Assembly: GCF_014356525.2 (NCBI RefSeq)
Contig: NC_052510.1
Span: forward strand, 57,342,956-57,406,955
Source: Nilaparvata lugens
Lineage: Eukaryota > Arthropoda > Insecta > Hemiptera > Delphacidae
Direction: 5' to 3'
DNA length: 64,000 bases
In this document: positions 45,286-55,450 of the stretch, one piece after another
Numbering within the stretch: position 1 is the stretch's first letter
Layout of the letters: each line of letters starts with the position of its first letter
Translations under genes and position numbers: made by a program
The notes under the pieces: model-generated
The model's database searches: none
The model's input: the letters and a program-made list of their open reading frames with translations, nothing else
What the model was told of the DNA's origin: nothing

Positions 45286-46156
45286 GGTATAGCAAACATG
45301 TCAATATAAAAGAAAATGGAGCTTATTCCAACCACTGAAATAAATAAAATTACGGAAATTATGATGATCCATATTAATTTATTCTCATTTATAATTGAAC
45401 TTTCAAAAGTTATCCGCACATCATTGTAAGTTTGTTAACAGCATGACTGCCGTAAACTATAATAAATTTCAGAAATGTAGGCAAACAATAATAACTCATC
45501 GCAAAATGGCCACACGAGCGTTTCAACCGCATTCAAATAATTTAAAATGAATAATGGAAGAAGCTAGATGGGTAAGTAGGGATACTTGGCAGTAATGGAG
45601 CTAAAATGGATTCACTCTAAACTGTCAACTTTCCTTCCAAATAACACCAACGCTTCCCGCTCAAATAATGCTGACAGTGGAGTGGCTGTAGGAGGATATG
45701 ACCTCGCAACTAAAAAGGAGTTTTGCTGTTTACTTGTGAAATGACAGATACCGCGACAGCTAGTTGAACTACCGTGCGGTGGGTGGATTGTGCATGTAAC
45801 TAAGTAATTAGCCTAGGATTACGGCAATTTAAGTTGCATCAAGGATTCTCTCGGTTTTCTTCGGGCTTCGGAAGTATCATGAGACCCCAGTTCTCGTTGA
45901 TAAACAGATGGTGGCCTACTCTCCGTACTTATAGCTTATTATACTACTTTGTAATGGAATATAAATTGGGAATTATAATTTTCTAATATTGAGTTTCTCG
46001 TTTCCTGTTGGAGAAACAATATTTGTTGATGAGAAATTTGAAAGAGTTTCAAGAGGCAGTGGAACAAATCATAAAAATATTTTTTCTCATCTTGATTTTG
46101 TGTCTTCTGTATTGAATATTTAATTATGTAGTATTTATCTCTTTTTTGTATAGGGC
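45286..46156. other. Gene-free stretch
   Basis: Around 45605-45670 a block with AACTGTCAACTTTCC and AATGCTGACAGTGGAG is related to units of the array at 58958-59440. Nothing coding recognised. Confidence 0.45.
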
Positions 46157-46858
46157 TACTTGTAAAGAAAATAAATAAAAATCTCAGTACCCTTTTTTTT
46201 TAAATATTTTATCACAACATGTTTCAGTACAAAAAAATAAATTCATTCTAGGTTATAGGACAACAAATAATGCATTCGAACTGATAAAAAAGAAATCAAA
46301 TTTGAATGTACAGCAAGATAAGTTTAAAAAATCTGGAATCTATGAACTTAAATGTAGTGATTGCGACAAATTCTATATCGGGCAAACGGGTAGAAATTTT
46401 ATATCAAATTTCAAGAACATATCCAAGCACTAAAATCTAAAAATTATACACAAAAGTCGGCATTTGATGAACACTTGATAGATTCAGGCCATAATTTTAC
46501 AGATATAAATTCCAATATGAAAATACTTAATTATGGTAATAAAAGTCAAAAACTGAATGTCAAAGAAGAATTTCATATTTATAAAGCAGCAAAATTAAAC
46601 AGAGATAAAATAATAAACTTAATCCAATTAGACACCAATATCCCATTTTTGATAGAATCATGCGAATTTAAACCCAAAATTTACAGTCCTAGTTCATAAA
46701 AACATATGAATACACTAACATATGATCAAAATAAGAATCTTCCAGTAGTATTTATTTATTCAATTCATATCACTTGAAAATGGCATAAATGACCGAAACA
46801 TGTTGTGATAAAATATTTTAAAAAAAGGGTACTGAGATTTTTATTTATTTTCTTTATA
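46157..46858 (+). mobile_element. Penelope-like element relic with inverted termini
   Basis: Terminal segments 46157-46228 and 46798-46858 are inverted copies (AATCTCAGTACCCTTTTTTT; TTTTATCACAACATGTTTC versus complements). Between them lies a frameshifted GIY-YIG endonuclease fragment (46249-46699). Penelope-like elements combine a reverse transcriptase with a C-terminal GIY-YIG nuclease and often have inverted or partial terminal repeats; the reverse transcriptase part is missing here. Confidence 0.72.
46249..46699 (+). pseudogene. GIY-YIG endonuclease fragment of a Penelope-like element
   Basis: Plus-strand translation gives SGIYELKCSDCDKFYIGQTG, with GIY and YIG motifs and the Cys pair typical of Penelope-like nucleases. 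After GRNF the frame shifts, and the next frame continues FQEHIQALKSKNYTQKSAF, with the conserved His in EHIQ, then SGHNFTDINSNMKILNYGN and EEFHIYKAAK, ending at a TAA near 46699. The nuclease would nick target DNA for retrotransposition. The frameshift near 46410 and absence of the RT domain make this copy inactive. The order GIY, YIG, EH and EEFHIYK matches the family closely. Confidence 0.75.
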
Positions 46859-46981
46859 TTTATTATGTAGTATTTTTCTATGTAGTAGGCTGGAGTTTGT
46901 TTCAAAATACAGCTGCAATATTGAAACTACTATTGTTCTGTTACTGTGCCCTGTGTGGGTATAAAGATAAAAAATATTTTT

Positions 46982-47420
46982 TGTGTAGTTGAGAAGTTGA
47001 TATTGTGGTAATTATCCATATTAAATGAAAATACTAAGAAATTGTCAAAAAACCACAGATTTATCGATAGATAGAAAGACCGGTTTCGGTTGTGTCACGT
47101 TATTTCTTTCGATAACGAGTTGCCCTGCTTGGCTGCAGTCGGTAGAGCCTGAATTACAAGATATATAACCCTTATTGTGGTTCCTAGAATAATAATAATA
47201 CCAATTTCTTACTAGCTCGCCCAGGAGCTCCCGCAGTTCTCTGCTCTTGCTGGTTATTCAAAATAATCTGTTATAGTTGTTACACCATTGTCAATCTCTG
47301 ATAAACTGACTGTCAGATAAACTGTTTATCAGAGATTGACAATGGTGTAACAACCGAAACCGGTCTTTCTATCTATCAATAAATCTGCGGTTTTTTGATT
47401 ATTTCTTAGTATTTTCATTT
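46982..47420. mobile_element. GACCGGTTTCGGTT-type foldback, copy 2, split by a SINE-like insertion
   Basis: Inverted arms 46982-47088 and about 47275-47420 match copy 1 (39027-39607). The left arm is interrupted at CGGTTGT by about 180 bp (47088-47267), with GTTGT repeated on both sides. The insert contains TGGCTGCAGTCGGTAGAG, similar to a tRNA box A, and TAGCTCGCCCAGGAGCTCC, like the tail of RTE-mobilised SINEs. Confidence 0.68.
47088..47267 (+). mobile_element. Probable tRNA-derived SINE inserted in a foldback arm
   Basis: Insertion is demonstrated by the uninterrupted sister module at 53340-53385 (CGGTTATTACACC). Flanked by GTTGT direct repeats. A box A-like TGGCTGCAGTCGG is visible; box B is less clear (GGTTCCTAGAA). 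Confidence 0.55.
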
Positions 47421-47689
47421 AATTTAGATAAAAAATAGAATTTTATTACAATTGCTACTAAATAAAGAAATTGAATCAAATTTCCACACTAAATTACCCC
47501 TTAATCATAATTGCATGAATATCTCTTGAGTAAATCGTCACTTCTACTTTTGAAAATTGAATCAAATTCTCACAATAAATTACCTTTTCATCATACTTTC
47601 ATGAATATCTCCCAAGTAAATTTTCGCCTCCACTGTGAATAACTAGTAGATCCCACTTTCAGAAGAATGGTTGCTTTGAGAATCTATAT

Positions 47690-48325
47690 ATATATTATAT
47701 AAAAGCGACTCACTCACTCACTCACTCACTCGCATAACTAAAAATCTACCGGACCAAAAACGTTCAAATTTGGAAGGTATGTTCAGTTGGCCCTTTAGAG
47801 GCGCACTAAGAAATCTTTTGGCAATATTTTAACTCTAAGGGTTGTTTTTAAGGGTTTAAAGTTCGTCTTTTAGCATGTATATTCTTCTTCTCCCAATCTC
47901 TTAATTATAATTGAAATTTCCATATCATATGTTACTATAGAACTATAATCTAGATAGAGTACCTCTTCGAAACAGTTGTTAACTGGCAACTAAATTAATA
48001 ATTTTGTCAGGTTGGCATTAAGTTGAGTTGACTTTGTTAGGTTGGCACCAAGTTGAAGATTGAAATGCATTTATCGCGGAAAAATTGATTGGGCACTGCT
48101 ACTTCAATCCTGGGAATATTATATTACTAGCAGTCAGGCTCGCTTCGCTCGCCATATCCGTTTAGCCAGACGTTTAGTCTGGATTGTCCTAACATATGAC
48201 AAAATGCTCAAATGAAAAATGCAGGCGAGCGAAGCGAGCCTGCTGATCTCACTCGTGGACTGTCCAGGGGGCGGAGCCCCCTGGCTAGACGGATATGGCG
48301 AGCGAAGCGAGCCTGACGGCTAGTT
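47690..48325. repeat. Dispersed element with CTCA microsatellite and GCGAGCGAAGCGAGCC palindrome
   Basis: Starts with TATATAAAAGCGACTCAC followed by CTCA repeats, then a roughly 400-bp unique body, and ends with a 200-bp foldback (48124-48325) with ACTAGCAGTCAGGCTCGC and GCGAGCCTGACGGCTAGT ends. Whether these are one element or two neighbours is open. No ORF. Confidence 0.6.
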
Positions 48326-49498
48326 AACATATATAAACTCAATAAGCAATTCCATCTTGGATGAAAATGTTATGAAGGAATTTGTTGATAATATTCAATA
48401 AAACCCTATTTTAACCAGTATAACAAATAAGAAAAGAGAAGTACACAAAAATGGTTTCTGAAAAATTGACAGAGATAATTCAAGTTGGAGTTTCAAAAAG
48501 GATCTTTTGACAGGGAAGGTAACAGTTCTTGTTCTAATATTTCAAAGATTGTTATGCAAGTCGAAGAAATATAATATTATTGTCATTGACAACTCTTTTT
48601 CAATAGATTCTTATTTATGATTGTAGACTATTCATTGATAATGCCATCTACATCAACATCTCAAAAATCTGATCATCTGAAAAATTGAACTCCAGAGATA
48701 AATAAGTGGTAGTTTATTTAAGGACCTTTTCACAGCTAAAGTTACAGTTTTTGAAGCCAATCTTCCAAATATTATTATGGAAGTTAAAGAAATATAATTG
48801 TTATTGACAGCTCCTCTTCTAATCGATTCTAATTTACGACTTTATTTATCGATAATGCCATCTAGATGAACATCTCATTTCATCCATTATTCCAGGCAAT
48901 TGACCTTTTTATTCTGGTTGAAGAACGATCTATTTTAATAATAATTGTATAAGAAAAAAGAAGGAATCAGGATGCGGCCAATAAGACCAATGAGCAAGTG
49001 ACAATCCCAGATTCATAAATCAAATAATATAAAGTGGAATCATTAGCGGTCGTCTCTTTCTAAATCTCCTTCACTCTCCCTCTCTCTTCTATCCTATCTC
49101 TACTCCCTTCCTCTATTTCTTTCCATGCATTTCTCAATGCTTAACCCATTTCGTAGCCTAAACAGGAGAACATAAGGTACAGGTAATTGACCTTCTATTA
49201 TTGTAAAGAATAGGCGCAAAGCCATAACAAGAGTACGGTAGTCTAAATTTAGAACGACTGGATTTTACTACAGTGACTATATAAACTATAGTTATATAGT
49301 TACTGTGAATTAAACGAGAAATTACTGAGAACTCGGGGTTTATAGGATTACAGCTTGTGCATAATTCATAGCTCCGCTATAGGAGAGCTTTGTAGTTGAT
49401 ATGACGGGAGAATCACTCGATTTATTTGTTTATTTATACCATCTGTTGACTGAGTTACTGGGGAGAATAAAACAAAAACTTGTACTTCTCATACTATG
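48326..49498. other. Gene-free stretch with a diverged direct repeat
   Basis: 48471-48665 and 48684-48880 are diverged copies of about 195 bp (GAAATATAAT...TTATTGACA, CGATTCTTATT, GATAATGCCATCTA). Around 49035-49120 a CT-rich patch. No exons supported. Confidence 0.5.
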
Positions 49499-49649
49499 GT
49501 TCGGTTGCATAAAAGCTGGTTAAATTTTAACCATGATTTACTTCACGAGAACCAATCAGAGAAGGCGTTTTTGAAAAGACGGCTTTTCTGATTACTTCAC
49601 GTGAAATTAATCACGGTTAAAATTTAACCGGCTTTTGTGCAACTGGGCC
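49499..49649. mobile_element. Intact GTTGCACAA-type palindromic MITE
   Basis: Ends TTCGGTTGCATAAAAGC and GGCTTTTGTGCAACTGGGCC, inner inverted TTAAATTTTAACC and CAGAGAAGGCG...GACGGCTTTTCTG. Same family as 41661-41809. Confidence 0.8.
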
Positions 49650-49691
49650 TAAGTTTATTAATTATTGATAAAATGTGTTGAATCTTCATGG

Positions 49692-50246
49692 TTGTTTGGT
49701 ACACTTTTTCTATTATTTAAATTGGATAATCTTTTTCAATATAATTGTTAAGATCATTATAAGAGTGAGAAAAAGTGGCAACTGAAATTTTTAAGTGGTC
49801 TAATAAGCGAGTTATGGGTTGTTGAAATGCTAACTTTCCAGATTCCGTTTTGTTTCCACATCATTCCGACTGTATTATTAGAACTTCTCTTGAAAATTCA
49901 AAAAATGTATTATCTTTTTAATCTAAAACATTTTATTCCCCATATCGTTCATGAATAAAAAAGTAACATTATTTTTGCAAATTCAATAACTTGTTTATTT
50001 TGGCATTAATCGCCAAATTAGAATAAAGCCAATGATATGCTGAATGTATTAAAAAAACTCCAGTGGAAAATTCGAAACCGTTTATCATCTGGAAAGAAAA
50101 CGGAGTTTAGCACTTCAACAGCCCATAACTCGCTTATTAGACCACTTAAAAATTTCAGTTACCACTTTTTCTCACTCTTATAATAATCTTAACAATTATA
50201 TTGAAAAAGATTATCCAATTTAAATAAAAATGAAAAGGTGTACTGA
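49692..50246. mobile_element. Large palindromic element, about 150-bp arms
   Basis: 49692-49850 and 50085-50246 are inverted copies (ATAATCTTTTTCAATATAAT; GAGTGAGAAAAAGTGG; GGTCTAATAAGCGAGTTATG) with a 235-bp spacer that is not inverted. No ORF in the spacer. Class not recognised. Confidence 0.8.
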
Positions 50247-50278
50247 ACAGCCTTAAAGAAGATGATCTTGTAGGTAAA

Positions 50279-50370
50279 TCAGAAGAATTTGTAAAGTGTA
50301 TAAATTGATAGACCTGACAGGAAGAGAGCTTTGAAATATTGAGTTCCTTTCTCCTCATAATCCAGTGATT
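50279..50370 (-). CDS. Possible terminal exon of a chemoreceptor-like membrane protein
   Basis: A strong acceptor (TTTGTTTGTTTCAG, AG at 50372-50371) is followed in phase by SLDYEEKGTQYFKALF, LSGLSIYTLYKFF and a stop at 50281-50279. A short hydrophobic end with FxxLxxxxxSxYTLxxF is the shape of insect odorant-receptor C-termini (transmembrane helix 7). Other frames are also open across the exon, so coding is not certain. The phase does not match the exon-like segment at 51842-51911, so an exon between them would be needed and was not found. Confidence 0.3.
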
Positions 50371-50629
50371 CTGAAACAAACAAAGGATACATTTGATAAA
50401 AATACATTTTTTATGATAAACACGAGTTATTTACAGAATGAAACAACTTGAATACTCTACAGATGGAAATTACGAGATATTTCATTCATTCAAATGGTGA
50501 TGAATTAATAATCATTATTAAACGAAAATCCAAATTAAATACTGTAAATCACCCCGAAAACTTCTGTTATTGCAAGTATTGAAAACAGGGTAAACAGCTA
50601 GATGGAAATTCAATGAGCGCTGCTATCCA

Positions 50630-50728
50630 GAGATTGTGAGTTTGGTATTAGGGTAAACATTAGGTTATACCACCGACAATTAGTAGGTGCCAGGTTCGAT
50701 TCCTGGGCTGACAAATAATTTTTGAATA
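50630..50728 (+). mobile_element. Short tRNA-like SINE in the left half of the palindrome
   Basis: Box B is perfect (GGTTCGATTCC, followed by TGGGCTGAC); upstream TTAGGGTAAACATTAGG may be a degenerate box A. Its boundaries are defined by the continuity of the host palindrome (GAGCGCTGCTAT / AGTAGCGCTC). Confidence 0.55.
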
Positions 50729-50814
50729 GTAGCGCTCATCGAGTTTCCATCTAGCTGTTTACCCTGTTGTCAATATTTGCAGTAGCAGAAGTCTTCGGGG
50801 TGATTTAAAGCATT

Positions 50815-51005
50815 CCATTTCCTGAGATCCCGGGTTCAAACCCTCTAATTACCAAAAGTTTTTAACCAGATCACTCCCGAGCACGTTAAACTGTTGGTCC
50901 CGGCTGAAGTATGACAGTCGTAAGGCCCATTGACGGCTTAAATTATATATTCAGGTGGTGGGACCTTCCCGCAAGTGGATCCCCACCAACAAAAGCCATA
51001 CTAAT
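50815..51005 (+). mobile_element. 5'-truncated relative of the inverted-arm SINE
   Basis: Carries box B GGTTCAAACCC and a body with ATCACTCCCGAGCACGTTAA and TTGGTCCCGGCTG, aligned with 32411-32500 of the arm SINE, but without the box A half. Sits between GGGGTGATTT and TTCAATTTGG of the host palindrome. Confidence 0.65.
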
Positions 51006-51209
51006 TTACTTTTATTCAATTTGGATTTTCGTTTAATGATAATTGTTATTTGAAAATGCCATTCAATTATTTTCGTTGTCACATTGACCATTAGAACTGA
51101 ATTACACAGTAGGAGTTCAATAAACCAAAAATCACAAGTCGGTGATTTATGTATATTCGATATTTGAATATTTTCATATTGTATTAACTTTTGCTTGTAT
51201 TTGGAAAAA

Positions 51210-51660
51210 ACAATTCTTTATTGATTCATACAATAAGTATATCATCAAAATGATAGGGAGAGAAAAAATAAGGTAACCTTGTGCTATTCCTCTCCCAAAT
51301 TCAGATAAGGTTACCCCATAGAGAAACAATAGCGTAAGTAGATATCCCATGGTATAGGGCGTTTATGTCGCAACTTTTATCTCAAGCCGATTACTGTAGA
51401 TTATTGTCGATTTTTACTGTTTTGACCGGGTAAGAGTGTATGAACGGCACAATATGAGAGACTACCAGCGTCATAAAGCTTCACAGGAAAGAACTATGTG
51501 GACTATCAGCTTGAGATAACAGTAAAAGTTGCGACATAAACGCCCTATACCATGGGATATCTACTTAGACTACGCTATTGTTTCTCTATGGTTACACATA
51601 GTCCGAAATATATTATCTAAGTCTTGTAGTTGTTCACTTCACAAAATTTTCAGTCCGTAT
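51210..51660 (-). repeat. LINE-like 3' end (TTTATTGATTCATACA family) split by a MITE
   Basis: 51210-51313 and 51592-51660 together form one copy of the family (ATAAGGTTACACATAGTCC when joined). The intervening 278 bp is the MITE 51314-51591. The copy at 55312-55450 is the uninterrupted equivalent. Confidence 0.75.
51314..51591. mobile_element. 278-bp palindromic MITE with TTA duplication and a paralogous empty site
   Basis: Ends CCCCATAGAGAAACAATAGC and GCTATTGTTTCTCTATGG. More than 70 bp at each end are inverted copies, including CATGGTATAGGGCGTTTATG. TTA lies on both sides (51311-51313 and 51592-51594). The host sequence GATAAGGTTACACATAG is intact at about 55392, giving the pre-insertion state. 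TWA targets suggest PIF/Harbinger. Confidence 0.88.
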
Positions 51661-51841
51661 TTATTTTCACAAAGTAGATTTTTAAATTTATATGCTTGAC
51701 GTCTATTTCTCTATGTTAGAAATAGATGAGAATGAGTATAGTAGAGTGATAGAGCTATCGTAAGGAGTCGAAACGGTAGTGAAACACGTTGTTTACACAG
51801 CTAATCAAATTATTGGTTTCGCGCACTTGATTTCCACTGAC

Positions 51842-51911
51842 CATTTGTCGTAGCTCCACAATGTCACGCCATCCTCCAAACCAGATCGATGAGGACAAAT
51901 TGACAACGTCA
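51842..51911 (-). CDS. Possible internal exon upstream of 50279-50370
   Basis: 70 bp between an acceptor GTTTTGCAG (AG at 51913-51912) and a donor GTCAGT starting at 51841. In the open frame it reads DVVNLSSSIWFGGWRDIVEL then RQM. A Ser-x-x-I/A-x-x-x-x-W pattern before a basic stretch is found before transmembrane helix 7 of insect odorant receptors, but the match is short. Treat as a lead only. Confidence 0.25.
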
Positions 51912-52391
51912 CTGCAAAACAAACATTGGCATTTCTCAAGGGACGACGGGAAAAAAATGGCTGATGACCTCAACCTGAGAATGGCACCATTGTGAACATT
52001 ATTTGGAATTCAATAATAATTGCTCTGAACTGTCTGAATGCAATTATCTGTGGTATTGATTTTGGATTTACGGCGAGGGCTTTGTAGCTAAAAGCAGAGG
52101 TCTATAAACAATTACTGGATAATTGTTATGAAAGTAGAAGGACAGTACGAAGTCTCAAAGTTGACAAAAGAAAGTCTCTCCTAGTATGAATAATTATTGT
52201 GTTGCTTAATAAATATTCATTTTCATTAGTAAACCACAATACCAGAGTAATCAAAAGTCCATCAAATCCTCAAAATAATTCTAAATTCATTAATTTATCC
52301 TTCACCGCATCTATGTTCATCGATTCAATAAAATTAATTCAATTTAGTGACATTTATAATAATATTATAAAATATGGCTGAATTTCCAAAG

Positions 52392-52630
52392 CATGCAATA
52401 TTAAATAAATGACTACATTTTATTGCATTAAAACAACTCTCTACCATCGAAGAATGGATCTATTAAAAGGATTTATTTATTCATTTATTTTTATCATTCA
52501 CAATCATTTACAAAGCATGCAATATTAAATAATTGACTACATTTTATTGTATTAAAGAACTCTTTACTATTGAAGAATGGATTTATTAAAAGGATTTATT
52601 TATTTATTTTCATCATTTACAATCAACTCA
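52392..52630. repeat. Tandem duplication of about 121 bp
   Basis: 52392-52512 and 52513-52630 share GCATGCAATATTAAATAA, CTACATTTTATTG and GAAGAATGGAT(C/T)TATTAAA with a few differences. No ORF. Confidence 0.85.
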
Positions 52631-53025
52631 AGTACAAAGAAACAGACTACAGTTCAGAACTCCTTTTCATCCCAATTTCATTAAATAAATTGTCCGAATA
52701 AAGGTTATGTGCAACTTTCCAATCCTTTACTAATTTCCACATTGAAACAAAACACAAACACTTGAAACGATTAATTTAGAAAGATTAAGATCCGAATTGA
52801 TAACAAAATTCCTTCTACTTACAGTAGTACTCAAAACTGTAAAATAAATATTAATTTTAAATATTTGAGATACTAGTCACGGTTCTTAAAACATCATCAA
52901 TCTCCAGTGAACTGAAACATTGTACAGCTTAATGTATTGTGTGTGTGATGCCCTACGATTGGTCATTAGTTTTCAACCAATAGCGGCTAAGCTCTACTGC
53001 CATTGGCCGAGGCATGCCACGTCAT

Positions 53026-53190
53026 AGGTGCGTACAGATATACGCGCCGCGAACATGAGCAATTCACTTTTAATCAGCTGATTATATCTGTATTTTTACA
53101 GAAACGGTAAGATACAGATATAAGAAGCTTGGCATCAGCTGATTAAAAGTGAATTGCTCATGTTCGCGGCGCGGATATCTGTACGCACCT
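53026..53190. mobile_element. AGGTGCGTACAG-type palindromic MITE, copy 3
   Basis: 165 bp, same family, flanked by CAT at 53023-53025 and 53191-53193. The CAT target shows a 3-bp duplication that is not strictly TTA/TAA. Confidence 0.85.
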
Positions 53191-53239
53191 CATAGTATTT
53201 CAATTAATGGTCGGCCACACGTTGGCAACAGCCATTGAA

Positions 53240-53395
53240 ATACTTTTTGTGTAGTTGAGAAGTTGATATTGTGGTAATTATTCATATTGAATGAAAAAGA
53301 CTAAGAAATTGTCAAAAAACCACTGATTTATTGATAATTAGAAAGACCGGTTTCGGTTATTACACCATTGTCAATCTCTGATAAACGTATCGTAA
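53240..53395. repeat. GACCGGTTTCGGTT-type terminal module, single copy
   Basis: Matches the left arm of 39027-39607 (TTGTGTAGTTGAGAAGTTG to ACCATTGTCAATCTCTG) without an inverted partner. It gives the uninterrupted form of the site split by the SINE at 47088. Confidence 0.75.
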
Positions 53396-54944
53396 TCAAC
53401 CGAAACAAGAAATTGCTGAATTCAAAAATTGTTATAGTTATGATCAGTATAAATAACATCCCAGGTACAAATACATTGTTTTGTTCAATAAGTAATGACA
53501 ACATTATCTCAGGAATCGATATCCTATTAATTATAGCTCGTTCATCAATATTTTTAGTGGCATCCCGACACATATTCATATTTAGTGGGGGCCACATTTA
53601 CTTGGATCAGCAAATAATCAACCAATTGTATTAATACTTTGTAAATAATTGTAGCTTTTATGATTTTTGTAATCATGTCTATAATTTGAATAAACTCCTC
53701 TGGTCGTGTTGTACCCTCGACCAGAGACATTATTATTATTATATCAAATTCCAACCTGTCTATATTGTAATTCAAGCCCTCAATCTTTCATTCTCAAAAA
53801 CGAAAACAAAAAAAATAGTCTATTACAACATGACTGTAAATAAAGTACTTTGCCTCTAGTCTCAGAGAAGTGGAAAATTTCACGAAATTCAATCAAAATT
53901 CAATATTTTGAAATCAAGGAAAAGTTTGTTAATCTGGTTCATTTTTAACCTACGATGAAAATTATTAGGTAGTTGACTAGGTGAGCTACGTTGATGGTCA
54001 GACGAATGTGGAAGTTTCTCAGGGAGTTTGAAACATAACCTTTATATTTTGACGTAAATGGGTGATCATCCTACATTTGAATATAGAAGAATGTCTGATT
54101 GGAGGATTAGTAGGTTATAAATCGAAATCTCAAACACCTCTTTCTCTAGCCCACATTATAATTTCAACACTTGACAAGAACTCAAGTCATGTTGAAGTTG
54201 ATACGGAGTGAATGACCCAACTGATTCAATATTCTCAATTAAGGTATCAAGTTTTTTCTGTATTAAATTTCGTACGCAGCTCTTTCCACAGGAGAATTAC
54301 GATGCATCATCGTAACTTTTCGATTCCTAGCGGTACAACTAATTAATGCCCTTGGAAAGTTTCTATAATAGCTTTCGGGAGTATGGGTGATCACTCCCAA
54401 CAGCGGCTTGATGGAGTGTTGAAGAGAACAGACAGAGATGGAGAATGAGGGAAGAAATGTGTGAGAGAGAGACAAGCAGTGGCTAGAGACAGAATGATCC
54501 ATCGAGCTGTTAATAACGTCGAAATCGATTACCATATATTCATGGCTGGAACCTGGAACGATCTATACCCAACTCAAAGGTGGAACGATCTTTACCCAAC
54601 TCAAAGGATCCGACTGGAAACCGACTCTCAGTTGATAGCAATCCAACAGAAAGTTAGTAGGTCAGCAGATTTCTTCAAATAGGTGAAATGAACTTTTAAT
54701 CGCCTTATTCATCATATGAGAAGTCGGAATTCATAGTTTGTAACCTGTTTCATGCTTTTTGGTATCTCGTTTACGTTATACTAATGTGGATTTGTGTTGA
54801 CGTTGAACGCCGTTCAGATTTCTGCATTCCAGATTTCTGCTTTTATTTCCTGGTTGAGGAGCTTAGAAGAGAGAAATATGAGAATTTTAACAATATAGTA
54901 CATTAATCAATTATAATGTATGTAAATTATAGTACAATGAAGTA
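53396..54944. other. Gene-free stretch
   Basis: 53640-53760 contains a CTCTGGTCG...CGACCAGAG hairpin and TTGAATAAAC, possibly a LINE end. A 90-codon minus frame (54263-54535) follows a pyrimidine-rich stretch but has no recognised motif. ACCCAACTCAAAGG is repeated at 54570 and 54597. Confidence 0.4.
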
Positions 54945-55230
54945 CTTTTTGTGTAGTTGAGAAGTTGATATTGTGGTAATTATCAGATTATCAGAGATTG
55001 ACAATGGTGTAATAACCGAAATCGGTCTTTCTAAGTCTACGTCTTAATACACTAACAGTAGAAAAATGGTAGTAGATTTCCACTAATACACGAAGTAGAT
55101 TTTCACTAACAGTAGATTTTCTATCTAACAGAATATTCAGCTCAGTCGTTCTCAGTAAGGCCCACAGTTTCTCAAACTCATAAATCTGTGGTTTTTGACA
55201 ATTTCTTAGTCTTTTTCATTCAATACAATG
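54945..55230. mobile_element. Rearranged GACCGG-type foldback fragment
   Basis: TTTTTGTGTAGTTGAGAAGT at 54947, then CAGAGATTGACAATGGTG and ACCGAAATCGGTCTTTCTA (55000-55032), and, after about 150 bp with AACAGTAGATTTT repeats, TTGACAATTTCTTAGTC. Parts of both arms of the family in one decayed copy. Confidence 0.6.
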
Positions 55231-55311
55231 AAGTACATTATCCTAGGTTAGGGATTAGGCTATCAGGCTATGGACAATATCAAAGACTCACATAATTGAT
55301 CTGTCATCTTT

Positions 55312-55450
55312 ATTCTTCATTGATTCATACAAGCACATCATCAAAGATGGTAGGGAGCGAGAAAATAAGGTAACCTTGTGCTATTTCTCTCCCAAACTCA
55401 GATAAGGTTACACATAGTCCGGAATAGGTTAAGTCTTGTACAAAATTTTC
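55312..55450 (-). repeat. LINE-like 3' end (TTTATTGATTCATACA family), uninterrupted copy
   Basis: Plus strand TTCATTGATTCATACAAG to CACATAGTCCGGAATAGG. Serves as the empty-site reference for the MITE at 51314-51591. Confidence 0.65.

Larger units (their letters stand above)
50519..51030. mobile_element. Palindromic element (AACGAAAATCC type), copy 2, carrying two SINE insertions
   Basis: Same arms as 35905-36315: AACGAAAATCCAAATTAAAT at the left, TTTGGATTTTCGTTTAAT at the right, and GGTAAACAGCTAGATGGAAA/TTTCCATCTAGCTGTTTACC inside. About 100 bp (50630-50728) and 190 bp (50815-51005) of unrelated, tRNA-like sequence interrupt the two halves. Confidence 0.72.

Noticed and set aside
46770..46858. 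Hammerhead ribozyme in the Penelope-like terminus
   Set aside because: A CGAAAC stretch is present but no CUGAUGA core could be found nearby on either strand.
54263..54535. 90-codon minus-strand frame after a pyrimidine tract
   Set aside because: Sequence after the possible acceptor matches no family known to me and the frame has no supporting donor or neighbour exon.
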